NCBI GenBank assembly: GCA_937894775.1 | Contig: CALAXC010000145.1 | Coordinates: 1 to 5,193 of the forward strand | Origin: an uncultured Clostridia bacterium | GTDB taxonomy: Bacteria > Bacillota > Clostridia > Oscillospirales > CAG-272 | Length of the DNA: 5,193 nt | Reading direction: 5' to 3' | Shown: piece after piece, positions 1 to 5,193 of the stretch | Numbering within the stretch: the stretch's first letter is position 1 | Layout of the letters: every line of letters starts with the position of its first letter | The notes under the pieces: model-generated | What the model was told of the DNA's origin: nothing | What the model saw: the letters and a program-made list of their open reading frames with translations, nothing else | The model's database searches: none | Translations under genes and position numbers: made by a program

Positions 1-2
1 AC

Positions 3-1553
3 ACGATCTCGATTTTGAGAGGACTCAAGGAACGCTACGAGGTATTCCACGGTGTCAAGATCCACGACGGAGCGCTCATTGCCGCCGCCACCCTTTCCGA
101 CCGTTATATCTCCGACCGTTTTCTTCCCGACAAGGCAATTGACCTTGTGGACGAGGCGTGCGCTCTGATCAAGACCGAAATGAATTCGATGCCCTCCGAG
201 ATGGACGAGGTTGCCCGTAAGATCATGCAGCACGAAATCGAGGAAGCCGCCCTGAAAAAGGAAAAGGACAAGCTCTCGGCAGAACACCTCAAGGAAATTC
301 AAGCCGAGCTTGCCGATATGCGCGCAACCTTTAACGAAATGAAATCCAAGTGGGATATGGAAAAGCAGTCGATCGAGAGACTGCAAAAGCTCCGTGAGGA
401 GATCGAGCAAACCAATGCTGAGATCGAATGCGCTCAGAACAACTACGATCTCGGCAAAGCCGCAGAGCTTCAGTACGGCAAGCTTCCCTCTTTGAAGAAG
501 CAGCTTGAGGAGGAAGAGGCGAGAGCCGCAGAAGCGACCAAGAGCACTTCCCTCCTTCGTGATAACGTCAGTGAGGAGGAGATCTGCAAGATCGTCGCGA
601 GATGGACAGGTATTCCCGTATCCAAGATCATGGAGAGCGAGCGTGAAAAGCTTTTGGGTCTTGAGGACATCCTTCACAAGCGAGTCATCGGTCAGGATGA
701 AGCTGTCCTCAAGGTCAGCGAAGCCATTCTTCGTTCCCGTGCAGGAATCAAGGATCCGCGCCGTCCTATTGGCTCGTTCCTCTTCTTAGGTCCTACAGGT
801 GTCGGTAAGACTGAGCTTGCGAAAGCTCTTGCCGAAGCACTGTTTGACGATGAAAAGAGTATGGTCCGTATTGATATGAGTGAGTATATGGAGAAATACT
901 CGGTATCCAGACTCATCGGAGCGCCTCCCGGATACGTGGGCTACGATGAAGGCGGACAGCTTACCGAGGCAGTTCGCAGAAAGCCCTATGCCGTTATCCT
1001 CTTTGATGAGGTAGAAAAGGCTCACCCCGACGTATTCAACGTACTGTTGCAGGTTTTGGACGACGGACGTATCACCGACAGCCAAGGCAGAACGGTTGAC
1101 TTCAAGAATACGGTCATTATCCTGACCTCGAATCTTGGTTCCGGTGCAATTCTTGATGGAATCAATGCAAACGGCGAGATCAACGAGGAAGCAAGACAGA
1201 CGGTATCCGAAATGCTGAAACGCAGCTTCCGCCCTGAGTTCTTGAACAGACTTGACGAAATTGTGTTCTACAAGCCACTCACCAAGGAAAACATCAACGG
1301 CATCGTAGATCTTCTGATTGCAGACCTCAACAAGCGCTTGAAGGATAAGCAATTGACGGTTGAGATCACCGACGCAGCAAAGGAACATATCATCGATTCC
1401 GCTTACGATCCGACCTACGGTGCAAGACCGCTCAAGCGTTTCATCCAATCCAAGATTGAAACACTGCTTGCACGTGAGATCATCGGCGGTGATATTGAGC
1501 CCGAAACAACCTTGAAGATTGATTGTGAAAACGCTTCTCTGGTGATAAAATAA
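3..1553 (+). CDS. clpB: ClpB protein disaggregase, C-terminal part (5' end outside window)
   Basis: ClpB is a cytosolic hexameric AAA+ ATPase that pulls polypeptides out of aggregates together with DnaK. The reading frame is open from base 3, and its first residues (TISILRGLKERYEV) are internal ClpB sequence, so the TTG at base 15 is not a real start. About 516 residues of a usual 850-870 are present: the end of the first ATPase domain (RFLPDKAIDLVDEA), the charged coiled-coil middle domain typical of ClpB (about residues 65-175, counted from the TTG), and the complete second ATPase domain. That domain shows Walker A GPTGVGKT (259-266), pore loop GYVGY (306-310), Walker B VILFDE (327-332), sensor 1 TSN (371-373), the arginine-finger region RPEFLNRLDE (406-415) and sensor 2 GAR (469-471). 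The long middle domain favours ClpB over ClpC, ClpA or ClpE. CtsR or HrcA control is usual in Firmicutes, but the promoter is not in view. No frameshift or missing catalytic residue is seen. Confidence 0.97.
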   Translation, partial: TISILRGLKERYEVFHGVKIHDGALIAAATLSDRYISDRFLPDKAIDLVDEACALIKTEMNSMPSEMDEVARKIMQHEIEEAALKKEKDKLSAEHLKEIQAELADMRATFNEMKSKWDMEKQSIERLQKLREEIEQTNAEIECAQNNYDLGKAAELQYGKLPSLKKQLEEEEARAAEATKSTSLLRDNVSEEEICKIVARWTGIPVSKIMESEREKLLGLEDILHKRVIGQDEAVLKVSEAILRSRAGIKDPRRPIGSFLFLGPTGVGKTELAKALAEALFDDEKSMVRIDMSEYMEKYSVSRLIGAPPGYVGYDEGGQLTEAVRRKPYAVILFDEVEKAHPDVFNVLLQVLDDGRITDSQGRTVDFKNTVIILTSNLGSGAILDGINANGEINEEARQTVSEMLKRSFRPEFLNRLDEIVFYKPLTKENINGIVDLLIADLNKRLKDKQLTVEITDAAKEHIIDSAYDPTYGARPLKRFIQSKIETLLAREIIGGDIEPETTLKIDCENASLVIK

Positions 1554-1560
1554 AAGTTAT

Positions 1561-1587
1561 GCCCTCGCTCCATTTCGGAACGAGGGC
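1561..1587. terminator. Hairpin terminator after clpB, possibly bidirectional
   Basis: GCCCTCG (1561-1567) pairs with CGAGGGC (1581-1587). TCC (1569-1571) pairs with GGA (1577-1579) beyond one C/A mismatch, closing a five-base loop. It starts 7 bases after the clpB stop codon. Read on the plus strand there is no good U tract after it. Read on the minus strand it is followed by ACTTTTATTTTA, so it may work better for transcripts arriving from the right. Its position suits a shared terminator for convergent transcription. Confidence 0.7.
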
Positions 1588-1593
1588 AGAATG

Positions 1594-1770
1594 TTATTCA
1601 GCGTAAAAATAAATTGAGTGTGTACCAAGGTTGATCGGCAATGTAGGTTCTTCTGTTCCATCGTAATACTTGGTCATAGCAACAGTTGCATATCCGTTTT
1701 TCCCGTCTATGGTAATTTCGTAATCTATTCCATCAGGCGTTTTCTTTGCTACCTTGTAGCATTCAATCGA
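1594..1770 (-). pseudogene. Possible C-terminal gene remnant, no start codon
   Basis: On the minus strand a frame stays open from the tRNA terminator to a TAA at 1594-1596. It gives about 58 residues, including KKTPDGIDYEITIDGKNGY and TKYYDGTEEPTLPINLG. The composition is protein-like (alternating hydrophobic and polar residues, DG turns), but I do not recognise a family. The frame continues further upstream to an ATG at 1939-1941. That extension would have to translate the terminator hairpin and the tRNA fragment, so the full 115-residue reading is almost certainly false. No in-frame ATG, GTG or TTG with a ribosome binding site lies between the hairpin and the open part. It is either the tail of a lost gene or chance intergenic sequence. 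Confidence 0.25.
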
Positions 1771-1807
1771 AAAATCCCTATGGGGCGTTGAGCTCCATAG
1801 GGATTTT
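1770..1807 (-). terminator. Strong rho-independent terminator of the tRNA-Pro locus
   Basis: A perfect 13-bp inverted repeat, AAAATCCCTATGG (1771-1783) and CCATAGGGATTTT (1795-1807), is extended by three further pairs (G-T, G-C, C-G) around a five-base loop at 1787-1791. On the minus strand the hairpin ends in a run of five T. It begins one base after the CCA end of the tRNA fragment, as expected of a native tRNA terminator, which supports this side of the junction being the original chromosome. Confidence 0.85.
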
Positions 1808-1808
1808 C

Positions 1809-1851
1809 TGGTCGGAGTGACAGGATTCGAACCTGCGGCATCGACGTCCCA
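1809..1851 (-). tRNA. 3' fragment of tRNA-Pro(UGG), split at the anticodon
   Basis: Read on the minus strand the segment folds as the 3' part of a class I tRNA: TGGGA (positions 34-38, anticodon TGG), anticodon-stem strand CGTCG (1842-1846), five-base variable loop ATGCC, T arm GCAGG-TTCGAAT-CCTGT (1820-1836), acceptor strand CACTCCG (1813-1819), discriminator A and encoded CCA (1809-1811). The TGG followed by G37 indicates proline. The expected 5' acceptor strand CGGAGTG, the D arm and the 5' anticodon strand CGACG are absent from the bases to the right. The invariant T33 is also absent, because the preceding bases on this strand are GAG. It therefore cannot make a working tRNA. The identity as Pro(UGG) is inferred from the 3' half only. 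Confidence 0.85.
1809..1851 (-). other. Putative attachment (att) half-site of an integrated element
   Basis: Tyrosine-recombinase elements often integrate in the anticodon loop or T arm of tRNA genes. They restore the gene at one junction and leave a 3' copy at the other. Here the homology breaks precisely at the anticodon loop, and the tRNA terminator is kept on the 3' side. The element should therefore lie at higher coordinates, with a complete tRNA-Pro at its far end. No integrase gene and no second copy of this segment is inside the window, so this is inference. Confidence 0.55.
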
Positions 1852-1974
1852 CTCAATTGCAAAGTAAAACGCACGGGTGCCGAACAGAAAGCATAACAAA
1901 GAATCTTGAAATAGCCTCTTACTGCTACCGTAGCAATTCACTTTACAACTGGTTATATAATTAATTTATCTTTC

Positions 1975-2003
1975 GGGGAGAAAGTCAATTTGGCTTTCTC
2001 CCC
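1975..2003. terminator. Perfect 10-bp hairpin, terminator-like
   Basis: GGGGAGAAAG (1975-1984) pairs with CTTTCTCCCC (1994-2003) around a nine-base loop that can close by two more pairs. It is followed on the plus strand by TTATTAA, and on the minus strand by an A/T-rich stretch, so the U tract is weak in both directions. It may end transcription coming from the element or insulate the insertion sequence to its right. Confidence 0.5.
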
Positions 2004-2017
2004 TTATTAACAGGAAA

Positions 2018-2089
2018 GCAGAAAACTGCTGGGATGTCAAGGGCGGCGAAGCCGTTCATTTTACCCTTGACATTTCAGAAGTTTTCTGC
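2018..2089. repeat. Interrupted 72-bp inverted repeat
   Basis: Two perfect 10-bp arms are nested with equal six-base gaps. GCAGAAAACT (2018-2027) matches AGTTTTCTGC (2080-2089), and ATGTCAAGGG (2034-2043) matches CCCTTGACAT (2064-2073). Inside the loop CGGC-GAA-GCCG (2044-2054) forms a small extra hairpin. The symmetry is too long to be chance. It could be the folded end of a small mobile repeat, a protein-bound site or a structured RNA upstream of the transposase. No U tract follows, so it is not a typical terminator. Confidence 0.75.
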
Positions 2090-2101
2090 TACTTCGTTTT
2101 A

Positions 2102-2110
2102 TGATATAAT
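2102..2110 (+). promoter_or_regulatory. Extended -10 promoter upstream of the transposase
   Basis: TG-A-TATAAT gives a perfect -10 box (2105-2110) with the TGn extension. No good -35 lies 17 bases upstream (TTTTCT at 2082-2087). The TTGACA at 2067-2072 is too far away, with 32 bases between. Transcription would start near 2117 and run into the transposase gene. The site lies outside the inner inverted repeat proposed as the IS end. Confidence 0.5.
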
Positions 2111-2115
2111 TAATA

Positions 2116-2170
2116 CTGCAGCGAAGGATATCGTTTCACCACAAAGCAATATCCCTCTTATGTGCTGCAG
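2116..2170 (+). promoter_or_regulatory. Leader hairpin before the transposase ribosome binding site
   Basis: CTGCAGC (2116-2122) pairs with GCTGCAG (2164-2170), and inside it GGATAT (2126-2131) pairs with ATATCC (2149-2154). It would form at the 5' end of a transcript from the TATAAT just upstream and ends 18 bases before the ribosome binding site. Structured leaders are known in some insertion sequences as a brake on impinging transcription. That role is inference here. Confidence 0.4.
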
Positions 2171-2180
2171 GGTATCCACC
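2169..2180 (+). repeat. Left inverted repeat of the IS30 element
   Basis: AGGGTATCCACC reads inward and is the exact reverse complement of bases 3512-3523. It overlaps the end of the leader hairpin by two bases. Confidence 0.6.
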
Positions 2181-2204
2181 CAAAGTCTAAAGGAGCTTGA
2201 TACC

Positions 2205-3497
2205 ATGTCTAATTATATCACATACGAAGAAAGAATGGAAGTGGAAAACTGTCTTTCGGGCGGAAAATCTTTTGGCGAGATCGCCAAGGTTCTTGGAAAA
2301 GACCGTTCTACCATTTCCAGAGAAGTCAGAAAACATTCTCTTATTGAACGCTCCGGCTATGGAGCGAATGGTTACAACGCTTGTGTGCATCGGGATGGTT
2401 GCACCAAAGTCCACGTGTGCAGTGGGAGCTGTACACGTCAATCACTGAAATATTGCAAGATGTGCAATAGCTGTAACGACAATTGCCCCGATTTTGAAGA
2501 GCAGATCTGCGTTACGAGATTCAAACCGCCATACGTATGTAATTCATGCCCAGAACGTAACAGATGTACCCTTGAGAAAACGGTCTATTACGCAGCCAAA
2601 GCCCACGCAAAGGCACAGGCACATATCTCAGAATCCCGAAAAGGAATTATGATCAACGAACAAGAACTCAACCGTCTGAATGCCTTTGTAACACCGCTGA
2701 TCCTACAGGGACAGTCCATTCACCAGATCTACGCGAGTTACGCTGATACGCTTATGTGCAGTGAAAAGACGCTCTACAATTACATCGATCACGGCTTCTT
2801 TGATGCAAGAAACATTGACCTTCCTCGTAAGGTTCGATACCGTCCGCGCAAAAAGGAGCAAGAGTTTAAGGTTGACCGAGGCTGTTACGTCGGCAGAAAC
2901 TATGTAGACTACCAACAGTTCCTATTAAAGCATCCAAATGCACATACGGTGCAAATGGATTCCGTCATAGGCACAGTGGGCGGCAAGGTGTTGCTTACGA
3001 TCCACTTTCCCGAAACGAGCTTTATGATGGCATTTTTAAGAGATGCCAACACCTCTCAATCGGTCATTGACGTGTTCGACTATCTGTACCGCAAGCTTGG
3101 CAGAGAACTTTTTGAGAAGCTGTTTCCGCTTATTCTCACCGACAGAGGCTCGGAGTTTTCCAATCCGAGAATGATTGAGTTTGAGCCGGGAGGTATCCGC
3201 AGAACGAACGTCTTTTACTGCGATCCGTCCTCGCCGTACCAAAAAGGCTCTATTGAGGTGAACCATGAGCTTGTGCGCAGGATCCTGCCGAAAGGAACGT
3301 CTTTTGACAGACTCACACAAACAGACATTGACCATATGATGAACCACATCAATTCCTACCGCAGAGCCAAGCTCGGCAACAAAACGCCTTACGAGGCTTT
3401 TATCTTCTACTACGGCAAGGAAGCCCTCGAAAAGCTTGGATACTCTCAAATTGATCCGAGCTGTGTCGTGATGACACCGAAACTGTTTAAGAGATAA
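2205..3497 (+). CDS. IS30-family DDE transposase with cysteine-rich region
   Basis: It catalyses cut-and-paste or circle-forming transposition of its own element. The ATG at 2205 is chosen because AAAGGAG (2189-2195) lies nine bases upstream. The frame is open back to an ATG at 2034, but that start falls inside an inverted repeat and adds 57 residues with no family counterpart. The 430-residue product has an N-terminal helix-turn-helix (about 21-42, KSFGEIAKVLGKDRSTISRE), typical of IS30. A cysteine-rich stretch follows, with twelve Cys between 60 and 121, including CKMCNSCNDNC and CNSCPERNRC, likely a zinc-binding region. The RNase H-like core has D252 (QMDSVIG), D313 (LTDRGSEF) and E351 (PYQKGSIEVNHELVRR). 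The C terminus carries the usual PKGTSFDRLT and NSYRRAKLGNKTPYEAF segments. All catalytic residues are present and no frameshift is seen, so the copy may be active. Confidence 0.95.
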   Translation: MSNYITYEERMEVENCLSGGKSFGEIAKVLGKDRSTISREVRKHSLIERSGYGANGYNACVHRDGCTKVHVCSGSCTRQSLKYCKMCNSCNDNCPDFEEQICVTRFKPPYVCNSCPERNRCTLEKTVYYAAKAHAKAQAHISESRKGIMINEQELNRLNAFVTPLILQGQSIHQIYASYADTLMCSEKTLYNYIDHGFFDARNIDLPRKVRYRPRKKEQEFKVDRGCYVGRNYVDYQQFLLKHPNAHTVQMDSVIGTVGGKVLLTIHFPETSFMMAFLRDANTSQSVIDVFDYLYRKLGRELFEKLFPLILTDRGSEFSNPRMIEFEPGGIRRTNVFYCDPSSPYQKGSIEVNHELVRRILPKGTSFDRLTQTDIDHMMNHINSYRRAKLGNKTPYEAFIFYYGKEALEKLGYSQIDPSCVVMTPKLFKR

Positions 3498-3511
3498 CGA
3501 ATAAATTTAAC

Positions 3512-3523
3512 GGTGGATACCCT
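3512..3523 (-). repeat. Right inverted repeat of the IS30 element
   Basis: GGTGGATACCCT is the exact reverse complement of the left repeat at 2169-2180 and begins 14 bases after the transposase stop codon. Confidence 0.6.
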
Positions 3524-3556
3524 CATATTGTGGTGCATTCGGGGTAGCGTTTTGGA

Positions 3557-3578
3557 TTTCAAAAATTTGAAATTTCAA
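3557..3578. repeat. AT-rich overlapping palindromes
   Basis: TTTCAAA (3557-3563) and TTTGAAA (3566-3572) form an inverted repeat with a two-base centre. It overlaps the perfect 12-bp palindrome TTGAAATTTCAA (3567-3578). It sits between the IS end and the tandem repeats. It may be a protein site or simply AT-rich symmetry; no gene is seen between 3498 and 3918. Confidence 0.35.
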
Positions 3579-3630
3579 CCTACCTCTTTTTCGGTGCGCC
3601 CATTTGATATCTTGACCGCCGTTTTACCCC

Positions 3631-3771
3631 TTGCGTTTCGTTTACAAATGTTGCATTTTGCTTACAAAACTTGCATTTCGTTTACAAACCGTGCATTTGA
3701 ATTTACAAACTTGCGTTTCGCTTACAATTGTTGCACTTCGTTTTACAAATGCGACATTTCGTTTTACTATT
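3631..3771 (+). repeat. Tandem array of about seven 20-bp iteron-like repeats
   Basis: Units begin at 3631, 3651, 3671, 3691, 3711, 3731 and 3752. The approximate consensus is TTGCATTTCGTTTACAAA plus two variable bases. The best copies are TTGCGTTTCGTTTACAAATG (3631-3650) and TTGCATTTCGTTTACAAACC (3671-3690). The fourth unit has its core shifted by one base, the sixth is 21 bases long and the seventh is degenerate. A possible worn unit precedes the array (3611-3630, ending CGTTTTACCCC). A constant 20-bp step is close to two helical turns, which would place bound proteins on one face of the DNA. Frames open through the array exist only because the repeats lack stops, so they are not genes. Iterons of a replication origin, a partition site or a regulator array are possible. 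It lies about 150 bases upstream of the methyltransferase start codon. Confidence 0.85.
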
Positions 3772-3790
3772 AAGCTAAAAGTTCCTGCCG

Positions 3791-3834
3791 TTCTTCGCGA
3801 TTGTGAAAAAGATTTTCTAACGAAATCGTGAGAA
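3791..3834. repeat. Imperfect inverted repeat upstream of the methyltransferase promoter
   Basis: TTCT (3791-3794) with AGAA (3831-3834), and CGATT (3798-3802) with AATCG (3824-3828), form a dyad with unequal gaps. GAAAA-AGA-TTTTC (3805-3817) forms a small hairpin at its centre. It ends a few bases before the -35 box, so it could be an operator. The arms are short and the call is weak. Confidence 0.3.
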
Positions 3835-3837
3835 CTG

Positions 3838-3866
3838 TTGATTTTTTGATAGAAATATGGTATAAT
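3838..3866 (+). promoter_or_regulatory. Sigma-A promoter of the methyltransferase gene
   Basis: TTGATT (-35, 3838-3843) is separated by exactly 17 bases from TATAAT (-10, 3861-3866), with the extended TG at 3858-3859. This is a near-consensus housekeeping promoter. Transcription would start near 3873, leaving a leader of about 45 bases before the GTG start codon. Confidence 0.85.
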
Positions 3867-3884
3867 ACAGACAACCCAATCTTG

Positions 3885-3905
3885 TGTAATTTCAGATTTT
3901 TTACA
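3885..3905 (+). promoter_or_regulatory. Short dyad in the methyltransferase leader
   Basis: TGTAA (3885-3889) and TTACA (3901-3905) are a 5-bp inverted repeat with an 11-base spacer, lying between the promoter and the GGAGGA ribosome binding site. It is a candidate binding site for the helix-turn-helix domain of the downstream protein, but five pairs are weak evidence. Confidence 0.25.
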
Positions 3906-3918
3906 TGGAGGATATGTT

Positions 3919-5160
3919 GTGGCTGTTTGTTACAATAATTTGTGGAAGTTACTGATCGATAAAAACATGAATAAAACTGAATTAAAAGAAGCGGCAGGAA
4001 TCAGTTTTAACGTGATGGCTCGTATGGGCAAAAATGAAACAATATCTTTTGACAGTATTGAAAAAATATGTGCCGTTCTTGATTGTAATATTGGGGACAT
4101 TATTGAGATAGTACAAGATACCAAGGATGATATCGTAAAAAAAGAGCCTACGACTATAGAGTTGTTTGCTGGCGCTGGCGGTTTGGCTCTTGGTATTGAA
4201 AAAGCTGGTTTTGACACGGTTGGACTTGTCGAGTTCGATAAGGATGCCGCTGACACATTACGCTGTAATCGTCCTAACTGGCGAGTCATAAATGATGATA
4301 TTGCAAATATTTCTTGTTTAGATTTGTGTGATTATTTCGAAATTTCCAAAGGAGAATTGGATCTGCTTTCCGGAGGAGCTCCGTGCCAGAGTTTCTCTTA
4401 TGCAGGAAAACGCTTGGGATTGGAAGATGCTCGCGGCACATTGTTTTACCATTATGCAAAATTTTTGGAACAGCTCCAACCTAAAATGTTCTTGTTCGAA
4501 AACGTGCGAGGTCTACTTACACATGATCAAGGCAGAACATATACGACCATCACGGACATTTTTGAAAGCACCGGATACACTATCCAAAAGCAAGTAATGA
4601 ATGCATGGGACTATGGAGTTGCCCAAAAGCGTGAACGTTTAATAACAATCGGCATAAGAAATGACTTGGTTGGCAAAGTGTCGTTTGAATTTCCTGCACC
4701 TCACAAGTACAAACCAGTTTTGAGAGATGTCCTGCTTGATTGTCCGAAAAGCGAGGGAACGCCTTACTCCGAGTATAAGCGTAAGATTTTTGAAATGGTT
4801 CCTCCCGGCGGCTACTGGCGAGATATTCCCGAAGATATTGCAAAGCAATATATGAAGAGTTGCTGGTACATGGAAGGCGGAAGAACCGGAATTTTAAGAA
4901 GGTTAAGTCTTGATGAGCCTTCTTTGACAGTACTAACCTCCCCAAGTCAGAAACAAACTGATAGATGCCATCCTTTGGAGGCAAGACCGTTTACGGTGCG
5001 TGAAAACGCTCGTTGTCAGAGTTTCCCGGACGAATGGCAGTTCTGTGGTAGCTTGGGAGCTCAATACAAGCAAGTTGGAAATGCGGTTCCTCCTATTATG
5101 GCTAAAGCAATTGCCAAAAAGCTCGCACAAACGCTTACAAAAAATCTATTCTCTTTATAA
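3919..5160 (+). CDS. C5-cytosine DNA methyltransferase with N-terminal HTH domain
   Basis: It transfers a methyl group from S-adenosylmethionine to C5 of cytosine in a specific DNA site. The GTG start is set by GGAGGA (3907-3912), six bases upstream. The 413-residue protein opens with a Cro/C1-type helix-turn-helix (about 8-66, KLLIDKNMNKTELKEAAG to DCNIGDIIEI), like the short HTH_26 regulators. The methylase follows: motif I ELFAGAGGLALG (81-92), E105 in VEFD, motif IV GGAPCQSFS with catalytic C156, motif VI ENVRG (194-198), motif VIII QKRERLITIGIR (236-247), motif IX near RRLSLDEPSLTVLTS (327-341) and motif X QVGNAVPP (385-392). The target-recognition region lies between motifs VIII and IX. 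All key residues are present, so it should be active. The recognition site cannot be read from sequence. The HTH suggests autoregulation, as known for M.SsoII-type enzymes. Its AT-rich codon use differs from clpB. No restriction gene is visible before the window ends 33 bases later. Confidence 0.95.
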   Translation: MAVCYNNLWKLLIDKNMNKTELKEAAGISFNVMARMGKNETISFDSIEKICAVLDCNIGDIIEIVQDTKDDIVKKEPTTIELFAGAGGLALGIEKAGFDTVGLVEFDKDAADTLRCNRPNWRVINDDIANISCLDLCDYFEISKGELDLLSGGAPCQSFSYAGKRLGLEDARGTLFYHYAKFLEQLQPKMFLFENVRGLLTHDQGRTYTTITDIFESTGYTIQKQVMNAWDYGVAQKRERLITIGIRNDLVGKVSFEFPAPHKYKPVLRDVLLDCPKSEGTPYSEYKRKIFEMVPPGGYWRDIPEDIAKQYMKSCWYMEGGRTGILRRLSLDEPSLTVLTSPSQKQTDRCHPLEARPFTVRENARCQSFPDEWQFCGSLGAQYKQVGNAVPPIMAKAIAKKLAQTLTKNLFSL

Positions 5161-5193
5161 ATCTCTCTATCCCGAAGAAGTATAACGCAAAAT

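Larger units (their letters stand above)
2169..3523 (+). mobile_element. IS30-family insertion sequence (ends tentative)
   Basis: A single IS30-type transposase gene is bracketed by the perfect 12-bp inverted repeat AGGGTATCCACC (2169-2180) and GGTGGATACCCT (3512-3523). The left copy ends 8 bases before the ribosome binding site and the right copy begins 14 bases after the stop codon. A second shared motif, CACCACAA (2137-2144) and TTGTGGTG (3528-3535), lies outside these repeats at unequal distances, so the true tips may be some bases further out. IS30 ends are usually 20-30 bp long. I see no clear 2-4 bp target duplication next to the 12-bp repeats. Confidence 0.7.

Noticed and set aside
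786..1448. A 220-codon minus-strand open frame
   Set aside because: It is antisense to the highly conserved second ATPase domain of clpB, and its length follows from the codon bias of that gene.
1809..1890. A complete tRNA gene on the minus strand
   Set aside because: The bases to the right of 1851 do not contain the matching acceptor strand, D arm or anticodon-stem strand.
1594..1941. A 115-codon minus-strand open frame
   Set aside because: Its N-terminal half would be translated from the tRNA-Pro fragment and the terminator hairpin, and the ATG at its start has no convincing ribosome binding site. Only the distal part is kept, as a doubtful remnant.
2067..2110. TTGACA and TATAAT as one promoter
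   Set aside because: They are 32 bases apart, far from the 16-18 bases sigma-A needs, and the TTGACA lies in an inverted-repeat arm. Only the extended -10 is kept.
2034..2204. Upstream ATG extending the transposase by 57 residues
   Set aside because: The ATG sits in the arm of an inverted repeat and the extension crosses a promoter and a leader hairpin. A strong ribosome binding site precedes the ATG at 2205, where IS30 similarity begins.
3631..3771. CRISPR array
   Set aside because: The units are contiguous 20-bp tandem repeats without spacers, and no cas gene is nearby.
3513..3831. Two overlapping open frames (86 and 66 codons) rich in Phe, Cys, Leu and Thr
   Set aside because: They run through the 20-bp tandem array. 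Because 20 is not a multiple of three, the repeats are read in all frames in turn, and none contains a stop. No ribosome binding site and no protein-like composition were seen.

Overview
The window looks like the edge of a horizontally acquired island in a low-to-medium GC Gram-positive bacterium, most likely an uncultured gut-type member of the Clostridia. This rests on the ClpB sequence, the strong AAAGGAG/GGAGGA ribosome binding sites, the sigma-A promoters with extended -10 boxes and the codon style. No species can be named from the sequence alone.

Left part (1 to about 1850) reads as ancestral chromosome. It holds the C-terminal 60 percent of the disaggregase ClpB, cut by the window edge, followed by a hairpin terminator. 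A short open stretch without a start codon lies on the minus strand. Next, also on the minus strand, is the 3' part of a proline tRNA gene with its own strong rho-independent terminator. The tRNA homology starts exactly at the first anticodon base, and the 5' half is missing from the adjacent DNA. That is the footprint expected when a tyrosine-recombinase element inserts in the anticodon loop of a tRNA gene. In that geometry everything to the right of about 1851 is foreign, and the restored full tRNA should lie beyond the window.

Right part (about 1852 to 5193) looks like accessory DNA. It contains several hairpins, an IS30-family insertion sequence with a cysteine-rich transposase and short matching ends, and a noncoding stretch with a diverged tandem array of about seven 20-bp units (iteron-like). 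A clear sigma-A promoter then drives a complete C5-cytosine DNA methyltransferase that carries an N-terminal helix-turn-helix domain. The methyltransferase gene is more AT-rich than clpB. Its HTH suggests that it may regulate its own promoter and perhaps a restriction partner beyond the right edge; no such partner is visible here.

The most notable items are the split tRNA-Pro as a likely attachment site, the phased 20-bp repeat array upstream of the methyltransferase, and the HTH-methyltransferase fusion. Nothing here proves a new system. The combination of attachment scar, iteron-like array and self-regulated methyltransferase is worth following outward to the right.
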